Source of the DNA: Planctomyces sp. SH-PL14
GTDB taxonomy: Bacteria; Planctomycetota; Planctomycetia; Planctomycetales; Planctomycetaceae
DNA length: 64,000 nt
Assembly: GCF_001610835.1 (NCBI RefSeq)
Contig: NZ_CP011270.1
Span: 4,358,001 to 4,422,000, forward strand
Direction: 5' to 3'
The notes beneath the pieces are model-generated. The model did no database searches. It was not told the DNA's origin and saw only the letters and a program-made list of their open reading frames with translations. The position numbers and the translations under genes are program-made. Shown in pieces: positions 1 through 8,814 of the stretch; the first letter of the stretch is position 1, and every line of letters begins with the position of its first letter.

Positions 1-363
1 TTCAGGTTCACTTTCACAAAAATCGGCGTTTCCATCTTGCGACCTCGAGAGTGCAGTCGTGGTCCCAAGACGCCATTTTGTCCGGAAATCTGCTTTGCTC
101 GCAAGCGAAAACGCTCGAAGACGGAAGCAGGCTCGGCTGCCCGGTCCAACCCGTCTTCCGCTCCCGAGCGGCTGGAAAAAAAGACTCGGTTGGGGGAGGA
201 ATCCGACCGAGCTAGGGCGTAGCGACTGAGAGCCGCCTCCGACCTTGTGCAGCAGCGTTCGTAGCTACTGATCCATGGGCGTTTTCCCGGACTCATACGC
301 GAGTCTGTGTGGGCATGCACTTTGCCGGCGGAAATGGCATCACTGCCTACCAAGGAGCAAAAC
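1..363. other. No supported gene
   Basis: I see no convincing coding frame here. The short open frames are arginine/serine-rich shadow translations without a recognisable start. The only clear signal is the AAGGAG ribosome-binding site at 352-357 belonging to the next gene. Confidence 0.5.
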
Positions 364-657
364 ATGGCCACGCGCGAAGTCGCAGAGCACAAGATCAACC
401 GAGGGTTCGCAATTCATTTTGCCGTATACGCGATCGTCGTAGGTGCGTTGGCGTACATGAACCACACCCGCAACCCTGATAATTTGTGGGTGATGTGGGT
501 AGCCGGAGGTTGGGGCCTAGGCGTGGTTCTTCATGCAATCCTGGCATTCACCCCGGCGACGCGTGAGAAGGGCGTCCATAACGTGATGGAACGGCAGAAC
601 GAGCGCGAAGCACGCGGCAGTAACATGACCGACAAGATGAGTCAGCCTGCTCGGTAA
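364..657 (+). CDS. 2TM domain-containing membrane protein
   Basis: A 97-residue protein with two hydrophobic segments (around residues 15-33 and 42-60) joined by a short loop rich in H/N/W, followed by a charged tail. This is the layout of the '2TM domain' family (PF13239-like) found attached to kinases or alone in many bacteria; the role of the stand-alone form is unknown. The start is the ATG at 364 because a strong AAGGAG lies 7 nt upstream; a longer frame from 307 lacks a ribosome-binding site. The gene stands alone, with no operon partner. It could also be called simply a small integral membrane protein. Confidence 0.72.
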   Translation: MATREVAEHKINRGFAIHFAVYAIVVGALAYMNHTRNPDNLWVMWVAGGWGLGVVLHAILAFTPATREKGVHNVMERQNEREARGSNMTDKMSQPAR

Positions 658-1447
658 GCAATCAATGTTCGCGACCACTGAGTCGCGTTCTGGGTTCACA
701 GCCGGAGCTTCAACTGTCCTGATTCGACGATCGCACTGGAAACCTCGTATCCAGCCAGGCACGTTGATCAGCCAGTTGAGGCTCTGGCTTGTTTTCTTGA
801 CGATGACAGCTTGGTCAAAAAGAACACCCGGGCAGGTCGGACGCCTAACCCGGGTGAGACGTGCGAGTGGCTGCCGGACCACTAGCACTCTGCTCGACTT
901 ATAAGCAGATCGTGTGCCCCGCGACCCAGGAACAATCGGGGCGAATGTACTTCGCCCACCTGGGAGTGGAGCTGCAGGACTTTGGCCCTGCGAGTCTGCC
1001 GCCCGTCTCCTCGGCATCGCCACCTTTGGATGTGAAAATCGATCGGGGCGGAAGCGGACATGAAGCCGGGCAAGCGCGACGCTGCCCCGACTCGACCATC
1101 CCCGAGCGATAACCAGTATTGGCAGGAACCGATCCGGAAAGTTCCTGATGGACACCCGCGTTGCTCAACCGACTTGAAGGCAAGTTAGAAAGGGCCAAGA
1201 AGAAGAACGCCCGGAGACGCCAGTAGGAGCGCGCCGGCATTCGTCTCATCCTCCTCGCCGTTATCCCCGGGCTACGCCAGTCTATCAGGATGGCCACCAC
1301 AAGCGTTCCCCGTGGCGCTTGAAAGTTCGCTCATCCGAGAGTTCGGAGTGGCACCTCGACCTCGACAATTGGAGGTTCGTTGGATCAAGATGCGGCCCGA
1401 CGCAGCTGAGTGCGTCTTCCGCAACCTGGTACCGTGGGGCCGTGACG
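658..1447. other. Gene-free stretch, no feature seen
   Basis: About 790 nt between two small genes. Frames on both strands are open for up to 212 codons, but the translations are low-complexity R/S/P/G-rich and overlap each other. I see no domain, ribosome-binding site or repeat that supports a gene. Confidence 0.45.
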
Positions 1448-1867
1448 ATGCGTGCTGTTCTGTCGATGGCGGTCGCTCTTTTCCTTGCTTGTGAGATCAC
1501 CACATCCGCTGCCGAAGAGGTCAAGGATCAGTTTGCCGCCGGATCCGTCTGGAACGGAGAGCTCCGTGTGGCTGGCAAGGAGGAGGCGGGGAAGGCGATC
1601 CTTACCGTCAGTGAGCGAATGGGCGAGTCATTCAAAGGTGAGTTCCTAGCCAAGAGTCCCGCAGGCAAGGTCGTTACGTTCCAGGTCAGCGGGACAGCGA
1701 CGAACAAGGCTTCCGGCGCCGTGATCTTCGAGACGGAGAAGCAGGGTGTCTCTCAGTTGAAGATGCGCGGGAAGCTCACGAACAACGCGGTCAATCTCGT
1801 GTTCGTCGGCACGAGTCCGTTCGGCGGCAAGGGCGGTGGGGCGATCGTGCTGACTCCCAAACTGTAG
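1448..1867 (+). CDS. Small secreted protein of unknown function
   Basis: A 139-residue product from the ATG at 1448. It opens with a typical signal peptide (residues 1-20, MRAVLSMAVALFLA then an A-rich cleavage zone). The mature part is beta-rich, with alternating hydrophobic residues and a late G-rich turn (SPFGGKGGGA) before the C terminus. The frame is open from 1319, but the signal peptide sets the start. I do not recognise a domain; secreted beta-rich single-domain proteins of this size are common in planctomycetes. Export is predicted, function unknown. Confidence 0.6.
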   Translation: MRAVLSMAVALFLACEITTSAAEEVKDQFAAGSVWNGELRVAGKEEAGKAILTVSERMGESFKGEFLAKSPAGKVVTFQVSGTATNKASGAVIFETEKQGVSQLKMRGKLTNNAVNLVFVGTSPFGGKGGGAIVLTPKL

Positions 1868-2071
1868 CTGGAAGTCGTTCTGCAGAAGATCAATGACCGG
1901 GGACGGGAACAGAGGCGGTCCTTCAACCTCGCCCCGTTTAGTTATCCCAGGGCCATTCGTCCAAAGCACTCGGCAGAGTGGTCCCTGCCCAAGCGTGAGA
2001 GCCAGCGGTACCGGACCGAATCTGGCTCTCAGTGTCCGAGCTAAGTATCCAGAATCCCGCAGTTCTGCGGG

Positions 2072-2290
2072 TCAAAAGTAAATTACAGCTTCGATCTCGT
2101 CCGGCCGGAGATAGGCCAAAGAGTGATCGGTGCACTGCCAGAGATCGTCTGGCAGCGGGACGAACTTCCACGCAAGCAGATACATCCGAGCTTGTTCGAG
2201 TGGCAGAGGCTCCCCGTCACGACCCGCGTTCTCGGCCAACCGCTTCAGGTTCACCCGCACGTAATACGTCGCCCGTTTCAATTCCAGCAT
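2072..2290 (-). CDS. Small hypothetical protein (possible paralogue of 7299-7520)
   Basis: A 72-residue product (MLELKRATYYVRVNLKRL...). The upstream minus-strand text GAAGGTGTTGTGGTGAAA gives a plausible Shine-Dalgarno, with GTG at 2299 as an alternative start. By eye it shares a pattern with the protein at 7299-7520: RV..RL, then a polar stretch, then L..W.F.PL..D.W. No known domain is recognised. Lone small gene in the accessory region. Confidence 0.45.
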   Translation of the reverse strand: MLELKRATYYVRVNLKRLAENAGRDGEPLPLEQARMYLLAWKFVPLPDDLWQCTDHSLAYLRPDEIEAVIYF

Positions 2291-2637
2291 TTTCACCACA
2301 ACACCTTCGATCGTCCGCGGTGAAGGAACACTGAGGTAGGGTCGCAATCGAAATGCCCGGGGACAGGAGCGGCCGCGAGGCAATCGAATCCCGTAGCTGC
2401 TCGACCGTCCCCAGGTGGAACACCAAAAGTGCCCGAGGAGGGAACTTGGGCTCGGCTAGGAAGCCACGCTCTACCGCTCCCGGGCTTCACAAGTATCCGC
2501 TGGCCGGCGAAGTCCGCAAGAAAATAACGACGCCCGGGGACAGGAACAGGGCGTGTAGGGCCAGCCACAGCTCCGCTCACCATCCCCGGGCAACAGAGTG
2601 ATAGCAGGACGAGATCCCCGCGGATATCGTTCCCCCC

Positions 2638-2874
2638 ATGAGTGATCCGTCGCGGGCCCTGCAGAATCTCAACGGTGCCGCACGTCTCGTCGCTGAGGCT
2701 GCGGCCAACCTTCGCACGATCGCCGACAAGGCTACGCTAAGGCGGTTGCGTTTGATCCAAGTCGAACTGAAGCTGATCGAGGAACAGCAGCAGGCGAAAC
2801 TCAGCCGGGCGACAGTAGCTGACAATCCCCCCTCGTCCGCCGCTGGAAAGGCGACCGACAACGCGAGCGAGTAA
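2638..2874 (+). CDS. Small helical hypothetical protein
   Basis: A 78-residue product (MSDPSRALQNLNGAARLV...) predicted to be almost entirely alpha-helical and coiled-coil-like up to residue 60, with a disordered A/S/D-rich tail. No clear ribosome-binding site precedes the ATG. Unrecognised; kept because its composition looks like a real soluble protein rather than a shadow frame. Confidence 0.35.
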   Translation: MSDPSRALQNLNGAARLVAEAAANLRTIADKATLRRLRLIQVELKLIEEQQQAKLSRATVADNPPSSAAGKATDNASE

Positions 2875-3046
2875 CAACGCTCGAGAACGGAAACGGTCGC
2901 GATGCAACACGATCTCGTGACTGCCCAACCGTCCCCAAGCGGAAAGAGACTGCGAAGCCCGGGGAGAGCCACCAGAGCGCTGCCGGGACAGTGCTCCCTC
3001 CTCCTCAGTGACATCCACCGGGCGAGGACAGCATACCGCCGACAGC

Positions 3047-3253
3047 TCACTCCGTCCCGATTCCCGCGGCCGTCAGGTCTTGGACGAATTCCGCGATCAT
3101 ACGGAGGCAGTCCTCCTCTTGTTCAACGCCTTCGATCGTGGTGCGAATCTTGTCGGTGTGCCCGACAGCGTCCGACTGGACGACGAAGGGATAAGGGCCA
3201 ATTTCGCGGTCCTTAAAGCTCTGAAGCGCCAGTCGTTGAGGCGGAGATCTCAT
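3047..3253 (-). CDS. Possible small hypothetical protein
   Basis: A 68-residue frame whose translation (core FKDREIGPYPFVVQSDAVGH, then TIEGVEQEEDCLRMIAEF) has a normal protein composition. No clear ribosome-binding site and no known domain. It may be real or a decayed fragment. Confidence 0.3.
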   Translation of the reverse strand: MRSPPQRLALQSFKDREIGPYPFVVQSDAVGHTDKIRTTIEGVEQEEDCLRMIAEFVQDLTAAGIGTE

Positions 3254-3542
3254 ACGGGGTCGCAGTCATGCCGGGAGGCGTCCCTTCCCGCGAGCGCCTA
3301 GATTCGCCCCCACCGAGCCGTGCAGATCGCCGCATACTCGGGCTGCGGTCAAAGAGCTGGTAACCGCTCTCAGACCACAAAGGATTACTGACCCCCGATC
3401 CTCTCGACGCCGACACGGCGATTTCGCGCGTGGCACCCAGATCACGTCTGGTGCGCGGTCAACCGCTTGGGAAGATGGGCGTTGGAAGCTGAGTCCTGCC
3501 GGTCCTTCCTTCCCGACCAATTGAGGGTCTGTGGGGTGGCCG

Positions 3543-3833
3543 ATGAAAGGGCTTGTTCTGCTGTCCGACGAGGTCGCGCTGCTGAAGTTCGCTGCAACGC
3601 AGGGGGCCCTCCGTCGAACGGGTGAGACGCTCGGCCACGAGATCGCTTGTGATTACTTCTGCGAGTCCGGTCTCGCCGATCTTGAAGGCGATCAGGTGCG
3701 ACTCACAGCCTTCGGTCAACGCTTGGCACGCCGGCTCATCTCAACTTCGGCGGCTGGCACCGTATCCATTCCCCCGGCCCTTCTCGATGCACTGGGGCCG
3801 CAAGTTATATTCACGCGTTCGCCGTGCGTGTAA
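3543..3833 (+). CDS. Tiny winged-helix-like protein, family A copy 1
   Basis: A 96-residue product starting MKGLVLLSDEVALLK. It belongs to a three-member local family with the proteins at 4255-4518 and 13574-13840. All share LVLLxDEVALLK, then a G-G/T-L stretch, (D/E)(F)xCExGL, and RLTxxGxxxAR(K/R/E)L. The order helix, helix, turn with 'GL', then a 'RLT..G' wing followed by a helix resembles a minimal MarR-type winged helix; that fold is my inference. The C terminus (after about residue 80) diverges from the other copies. GTG at 3531 is an alternative start. Confidence 0.5.
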   Translation: MKGLVLLSDEVALLKFAATQGALRRTGETLGHEIACDYFCESGLADLEGDQVRLTAFGQRLARRLISTSAAGTVSIPPALLDALGPQVIFTRSPCV

Positions 3834-4254
3834 TGGTCACGTGGGGGAATCGCTCTTCCTGGCTTGCCGTAGCGTGTCTGGGAACGGCGGCGAATCATGT
3901 GCTCCTTGGCTCGGCCATCTTCTCTCCGGCTGAGCCAACCGACGTTGAGACGCGGTTGCGAACAGGGCGCCGACGACGTCGTATTCGAGTAACGAGGCCG
4001 AGCAGGATCGGACGGCCGTTGACAGCGTCATCGCGGCAAACAATTGGACGCGAGTTGAACACCAATCCGAGCCTCGCATCCGCCCTGATTTCTCAGCGAC
4101 CCCGTTCCCGGGGAATTCCTGGTCTTCATGGAACTCCTGGACTGAGGTTGATTCGCAAGTAGTCGATGGTCGGCGGTTTTCGAAGGATTGAGCCAACTCG
4201 ATACGGCCTGCCGGGTGCTGCGATCGAAATCGCGATCAGCGAGGGAGTAGTTCG
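3834..4254. other. Gene-free stretch between two family A copies
   Basis: About 420 nt with no supported gene. It separates the two family A winged-helix-like genes, and GAGGGAG at 4239-4245 is a ribosome-binding site for the second. Confidence 0.4.
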
Positions 4255-4518
4255 ATGCAGGACCTGGTGCTCTTGCCTGATGAAGTTGCGTTACTGAAAC
4301 GGAGTGCGTTGCAGGGGGGGCTCTGCGGGACGCACGGAGGTCTGTCCGAAGAGGCAGCTTTCGAATTCTTTTGTGAGCAGGGACTGGCGGAACTTCGGGC
4401 GAATGGCCTTCGTCTGACTTCCTGGGGCCGCCAGGTCGCCCGTGAGCTGACCGAAGACGGCAATGTCGGCGTAGTGCGACTTCGACCGTCAACGCTGGCT
4501 GCTTTCAGGGGCGGTTGA
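4255..4518 (+). CDS. Tiny winged-helix-like protein, family A copy 2
   Basis: An 87-residue product (MQDLVLLPDEVALLKRS...), the best-preserved family A copy with good start context (GGGAG about 8 nt upstream). It shares LVLLPDEVALLK, FFCEQGLAEL and RLTSWGRQVARELT with its paralogues. 130 bp downstream begins a family B gene, cut short by the IS5 element. The same A-then-B order and spacing recurs at 13.8-13.1 kb on the other strand, so A and B probably work as a unit. No function is known; a DNA-binding or protein-binding wing is an inference. Confidence 0.6.
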   Translation: MQDLVLLPDEVALLKRSALQGGLCGTHGGLSEEAAFEFFCEQGLAELRANGLRLTSWGRQVARELTEDGNVGVVRLRPSTLAAFRGG

Positions 4519-4647
4519 CTCGCAGTGGCTGAACGGACTTTCCCAGCGACATTGGGGGAACACCTGATTCTGCCATGCGCCGTTCGGTAGTGCCCATCGC
4601 TCGACGTCTTTCCCGCAGCGCCCGTGTCAGATGACGAGAGTAAAAAC

Positions 4648-4692
4648 GTGATCGCCGAAGACTTGGTGTTCTCAGAAATCACATACGACTTA
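4648..4692 (+). pseudogene. N-terminal stub of family B gene, cut by IS5-family insertion
   Basis: From the GTG at 4648 the frame reads VIAEDLVFSEITYDL, matching the N terminus of the protein at 13113-13442 (VVAEDLMFSDMSYELL) at most positions. Even the leader is alike (AGAGTAAAAAC versus GGAGAGAAAAC before GTG). The IS left end follows directly after TTA. The sequence after the IS right end (from 5608) does not continue family B, so the remainder was lost or replaced. Confidence 0.6.
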
Positions 4693-5604
4693 GAGCCTAT
4701 CCGAGATCCCCGGCCGTCCTCCAAGCGGTGATGGCGAACTGCAGGTGGAGAAGTGCGAGGTAGTTGACGGCGGTCTTTTCCCACCGGGTTAGCAGGCGTC
4801 GGGCTCGGTTCGTCCACGAGTGCAGCCGTTCCACCACCCACCGTCGCGCCCGGCCTCGTCGCCGCACAGGACGCGGAGGCTCGGTCCCCTTCCGAGGGAT
4901 ATGGACGACGTATCCTCGACGGGCCGCCGTCTGGCGGATTGTCTGCGCGTCGTAGCCCTTGTCCGCGCACAGATGCTGACGACGACGTCGTCCCGGGGGA
5001 CGGCGGACGGGAAGGCTTTGGAACGTCTCGACCACCAACTTCTGATCGTGCACGTTGGCGCCGGCCACGGCCACTCCCACCGGCACACCCCGGCCATCAG
5101 TCAGCACCGAGCGTTTGACCCCCAGTTTCCCGCGATCTGTGGGGTTCTTCCCCGTCTTTTTCCCCCCCGAGCGGCGCTTTGGTCATGGCCCCATCCAGAC
5201 TCTGCCACTCCCAGTCGATCCCTTTCAGGTCATCGTATTCCTCAAGCGCGGTCCGCCACAGTTTGCGGAACAAGCCGCGTCTGACCCACTCCTGGAAGTA
5301 GGCGTGAATGGCGCTGCCGGAGCCGAACTCCTGGGGCATCGCCTTCCATTGGCAACCCGTCCGCAGCACGTACAGGATGCCTGTCACGACACGGCGTAGA
5401 GGCAGACGTGGACGTCCCCCTCGACAATTCGGTCTGTAAACCGGGAGCGCGGGCTCGATCCGTTCCCAGAGCGAATCGGAGATCTGGTGAAACTTTGACG
5501 CGTCGCTGACAGCCACGGGCACACCTCCATGCAACTTTCGAGAGCAGACACTTCTCGAAATGCACAGAGCGGGCCAATTCACGAGACGGTTCTCGGATAG
5601 GCTC
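4693..5604. mobile_element. IS5-family (IS427-group-like) insertion sequence, 912 bp
   Basis: The ends are a perfect 14-bp inverted repeat (GAGCCTATCCGAGA at 4693-4706, its complement at 5591-5604). The element is flanked by a TTA target duplication (4690-4692 and 5605-5607), matching the TNA duplications of this group. It encodes a DDE transposase on the minus strand in two frames. It has inserted into the start of a family B winged-helix gene. Confidence 0.92.
4697..5516 (-). CDS. IS5-family DDE transposase in two overlapping frames
   Basis: Frame 1 (5097-5516, GTG start at 5516 after GGAGGTG) carries the N-terminal region and first catalytic Asp (QSLDGAMTKA). Frame 2 (4697 to about 5155) carries the rest: GANVHDQ with the second Asp, ADKGYD, and the final Glu in ERLHSWTNRARR. 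The frames join at a G7-A5 run (minus strand, around 5156-5168), where reading must move to the +1 frame. IS427-group elements often split the transposase this way, so expression by programmed frameshifting is plausible; an inactivating indel in the homopolymer is the alternative. Confidence 0.82.
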
Positions 5605-5691
5605 TTAGAACCGACAGTGTTTAGGCCGCGAAAGACGTTCCTCAAAGATGGTCGGAGGCCCGCCCATCGGGGCGAGGGGCATGACGAAATA

Positions 5692-5737
<46 letters not shown>

Positions 5738-6009
5738 CTCCGGCCGACAGACGCCACACTCTCCGCGAATACATTGACCTTTCAGCGAACGGCACGATTC
5801 TACCGGGTTCCGTGGATTCCAGCAATTTCCGAGGATTTCAAACGCGGTGCTGCAAGGGTGTTTCTCACGTGGCAGTGAGTGGCGGGATCAGGTCTCGGCA
5901 GACCTCGAGATCCTCCAAGACTTGTGGAAGACGCTATCGACATTCGAGATTAACCCATCGGCCGTGTGCCCATGGCATTCGCAGTCGCCCAGCATGGGGG
6001 GCTAGCGGC

Positions 6010-6154
6010 GCTGGGAGTGAGCGTTAGAACCGCCGAGTGCCATCGGCAGAACATCGCTGAGAAGCTGCAGTTGTCCAGAAGGGCCGCTCTCGTTCGACTG
6101 GCCACCGCGTACGTGGTGGGCAACGCTGACACGACAGGAATGTCACCGCTCTGA
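6010..6154 (+). pseudogene. LuxR/FixJ-type HTH fragment
   Basis: The frame encodes GVSVRTAECHRQNIAEKL followed by RAALVRLATAYVVG. This is the C-terminal helix-turn-helix of a FixJ/NarL-type response regulator ('S.RTVE.HR..I..KL'). No receiver domain or start codon context lies upstream (an ATG at 5966 gives only 20 unrelated residues), so this is a decayed or decapitated regulator. Confidence 0.55.
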
Positions 6155-6270
6155 TCGGCTGGCAAGAGATTCCTAGGCATGGGACATTGGGAATACACTA
6201 GCCCTCTCTTGGGCGTTGCCTATTCGGCGGCGCTCGCCTCTCACTCGGCGGGATACTGTGAGCCTGAGGA

Positions 6271-7128
6271 TCAACTCTTTTCAGCCACGAGGAGGCCGAG
6301 TCGTTTCATGGCCAGAGCCAGAGCGTCCGCCAGGGTCGACTTCGTAATCACGCCTTCGAGGTCAATACCGAGATGAACGATCGTTTGAGCGATCTGCGGC
6401 CGGACGCCAGAGATGATGCAATCCGCTCCCATCAGCCGGATAGCGGTAACGGTCTTCAGCAGATGCTGAGCAACGAGGGTGTCGACGGTCGGCACACCAG
6501 TGATGTCGATGATCGCAATCTCCGATCCGGTCTCGACGATCCGCTGAAGGAGCGACTCCATAACAAACTGAGTCCGCTCACTGTCCAGTGTGCCAATCAT
6601 GGGCAGGGCGAGGATGCCGTCCCACAACTTCACGACGGGCGTAGAAAGTTCGAGCAGTTCCTGCTGCTGTCGGCGGATCACATCTTCCCGGGTCCTCTGG
6701 AAGGCTCGGATGGTCAGCATTCCCATGGCGTCGAGCAGTTCCGTAGCGCGCCAGATTTGCTCGGCGAGCGTGTCTGGATCATTCCCAAAGTCGGCCTTCA
6801 GTCTCACAAAAAAAGGCTCCTTAAACGAAAAGACGAAGCGAGCGGTTTCGTCAGCAGAAAACCCCTGGTGAACCTGAGTGCGCGAGACCTCAGCCAGAAA
6901 ATCCTCTATCGCTTTCCACTCGGGGCCTTTCGAACTGGCGGTGTCGCCGCATTGCGCCACCCTCTGCAGCAATGCGACAAACTCTCCTGCCCGTGATCTG
7001 AGCGAGTTTTCGTCGATCCGGTTGTCCCGCCCGGCCCCCCTCTCGCGCAGTCGACTCATCCAATCAGAGACCAATCGGGCCTCATGGTTCCTAAGCGTTT
7101 CGGCGATCGAACTTGAGGCTTTCGCCAT
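6271..7128 (-). CDS. RsbR-like STAS-domain stress-signalling protein
   Basis: 285 residues. The N-terminal half (about 1-150) is helical, as in RsbR-type sensor domains (NHEARLVSDWMSRLRERG...). A helical linker leads to a C-terminal STAS domain (about 170-280) with the family's IIDITGVPTVDT segment, where the threonines correspond to the phosphoacceptor region of RsbR/RsbS. In stressosomes such proteins scaffold a kinase (RsbT) and release it on phosphorylation. No RsbS/RsbT/RsbU gene is adjacent, so the partner must be elsewhere. Cytoplasmic, monocistronic. The start at 7128 (MAKASSSIAETL) is natural for the domain. Confidence 0.85.
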   Translation of the reverse strand: MAKASSSIAETLRNHEARLVSDWMSRLRERGAGRDNRIDENSLRSRAGEFVALLQRVAQCGDTASSKGPEWKAIEDFLAEVSRTQVHQGFSADETARFVFSFKEPFFVRLKADFGNDPDTLAEQIWRATELLDAMGMLTIRAFQRTREDVIRRQQQELLELSTPVVKLWDGILALPMIGTLDSERTQFVMESLLQRIVETGSEIAIIDITGVPTVDTLVAQHLLKTVTAIRLMGADCIISGVRPQIAQTIVHLGIDLEGVITKSTLADALALAMKRLGLLVAEKS

Positions 7129-7298
7129 TACGGTTCAACTGGAGATTGGGTTCAGGGCAAAAGCGATCGAATGCAGCGAGCGATCGTAGGACAAGTTGCC
7201 CCTGCACAACACGATCGCAGGCAAAGCATTCCGGGAACGTGCAGACATTTCCGTTTCGCGGCGGTTCAGTCGGGCACGACTGAGCGTGGCCTCCCCCT

Positions 7299-7520
7299 TC
7301 AATTGGCGCTGGGAAGCCGCGCGAACTCCCCCGTTCTGAACTGATCCAGCCGATTCTGTGGACCAATCCACACGTCCCAGGAGAGCGGCCGGAACCCCCA
7401 GACGTCGAGCATCAGCTGTATGTCATCCTCGGTGACCTGTATTCCAAGCGCTGTGCAGTTGGCGAATAATAGCCGAGTATCGACGCGGATCATCACTTCC
7501 TGAGCTCTCTCAGCGGGCAT
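7299..7520 (-). CDS. Small hypothetical protein
   Basis: 73 residues, or 64 from the internal ATG at 7493 (MIRVDTRLLFANC...). Rich in hydrophobics and tryptophan (VWGFRPLSWDVWIG). It shows a faint pattern match to 2072-2290 (RV..RL..N, then L..W.F.PL..D.W). Unrecognised; its position between the STAS gene and the receiver cluster gives no functional clue. Confidence 0.4.
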   Translation of the reverse strand: MPAERAQEVMIRVDTRLLFANCTALGIQVTEDDIQLMLDVWGFRPLSWDVWIGPQNRLDQFRTGEFARLPSAN

Positions 7521-7619
7521 TCAAAGTTCTCATTCAGCCGCTGCCTTTCAGGGGAAACGCGGGAGCCGCCAGTGATCGAGCGACATTCGGCGGCGGAGTT
7601 CCAATTTGATCGGGACAGT

Positions 7620-8003
7620 CTACGTTGTGGCGACGATGGTACCTGTCGTTTCGAACAACAGACGAATCAATGTCGAGGCATCAATCGGACGGGGCAAGCA
7701 GAGTTCGCGCGGCCACTGCCATTGATCGGCCAGCTTTGCGCTGGAGGCGTCGCCCGTGAGAAACACCCGCGCGCGGTCACTTTCTCCATCGGCGCGCGCC
7801 ATCCATCTCATCGTTCGGTCGAGAGGAGCAGGCTGCGTACCCGAAGCGACAATCAGGAAGTCCGGACGATACGCCTGAACCGCCCCGTAGCACTCGCTCG
7901 CGTGGTTCAGGTAGCCAACATCCATGCCTCGCAGAGAGAGCGCCGCGATGAGCCCCCGGCCGAGTTTCAACGGCGGGTCGCAGATCAGCAGGAGCTGGGG
8001 CAC
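7620..8003 (-). CDS. Degenerate receiver-like (CheY-fold) protein 1
   Basis: 127 residues from the GTG at 8003 (upstream AAAAGAG). Beta1 is PQLLLICDP, the phosphoacceptor strand reads PDFLIVAS (no Asp at the usual site), and the distal region keeps (A/V)FLTGDA and ELCLPRPID, where receivers have the K-P turn. It is a paralogue of 8331-8765 and 8815-9198, and is divergent from them. Most likely a phosphorylation-independent receiver fold used for protein interaction. The frame is open upstream to 8537, but that part overlaps the opposite gene and has no domain. Confidence 0.55.
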   Translation of the reverse strand: MPQLLLICDPPLKLGRGLIAALSLRGMDVGYLNHASECYGAVQAYRPDFLIVASGTQPAPLDRTMRWMARADGESDRARVFLTGDASSAKLADQWQWPRELCLPRPIDASTLIRLLFETTGTIVATT

Positions 8004-8330
8004 AGATCTCTTTTCTGTCTCAGGCGAGCTTCCGAACTCTGAGACGGTCAGCCGGTGTCTCGTTCCGAAGAGAGCGAGGTCTGACTGTATCCGGTGGGCG
8101 CCGCGATTGGGGAAGATTCGGTTGGTCCGGACGATTTGGTCAGGAATCGCAGGCCATGGAGCGCTTCGCCACCGATATCGAACATTCGGTCGGAGACACT
8201 CGCAATTCCTGAGGCGGGAGGGAGGGATGTGCGACAATGAGCGCGCCGCCGGTCGCTCAACGCCGGCGCCATCGGCTGCCGCCACCTTCTGACGGACCGG
8301 ATTTGCTGAGCTGAACAAGGACGGTGCGCC
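8004..8330. promoter_or_regulatory. Divergent intergenic region between receiver-like genes
   Basis: 327 nt between the minus-strand gene ending at 7620 and the plus-strand pair starting at 8331, so promoters for both directions should lie here. I cannot assign a confident -35/-10 or -24/-12 box. Confidence 0.35.
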
Positions 8331-8765
8331 ATGCCTCCGCTTCTGCTGATTTGTGATCCCACTTACGACTACCCGCGCTCCTTCCGCGAGCATCTCAACC
8401 GCCGCGAGATCGTGACTCGCCATAGCCGGACCGGGAGGGAATGCCTCCAGGCGGTCCAGATCCATCTGCCGGACTTTGTCCTGATCTCCTCCGAGACGGA
8501 TGGTGGACAGCTTGGCGAGGTGGTGCGGGGACTCCACAACATGACCAACCGCACGCCGCGGGTGTTCTATGCCAGCTTCAAACCGGCGTGGCGCTTCTCG
8601 GAAGAGCAGGGGCTTCCAGCCGGGCAGTGCGTTCAGCGGCCGTTTGACGAGGCGGCCTTTGCCGAACGTCTGGTCTCGCTCTGGAACGAAGACGGGGCAG
8701 CGGCGGACTCCCCGGCGGAGGGGACGCAGCCCGCGGGGCCCGGTCTCCGGAATCTGCCTTTGTGA
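8331..8765 (+). CDS. Degenerate receiver-like protein 2
   Basis: 144 residues (MPPLLLICDPTYDYPRSFRE...). It has the receiver layout: LLLICDP in beta1, PDFVLISS where the phospho-Asp should be (Ser instead), then VFYASF and CVQRPFDEAAF, aligning with the beta4/beta5 turns. The last 30 residues are a disordered A/P/G-rich tail absent from its paralogues. It lies 49 bp upstream of the third copy and is probably co-transcribed with it. Phosphotransfer is not expected; a scaffold or ligand role is inferred. Confidence 0.6.
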   Translation: MPPLLLICDPTYDYPRSFREHLNRREIVTRHSRTGRECLQAVQIHLPDFVLISSETDGGQLGEVVRGLHNMTNRTPRVFYASFKPAWRFSEEQGLPAGQCVQRPFDEAAFAERLVSLWNEDGAAADSPAEGTQPAGPGLRNLPL

Positions 8766-8814
8766 GGCGTAGAGGGACCTGTCGCGCGCAACAGAACTTC
8801 AGAAAGAAGAACTC

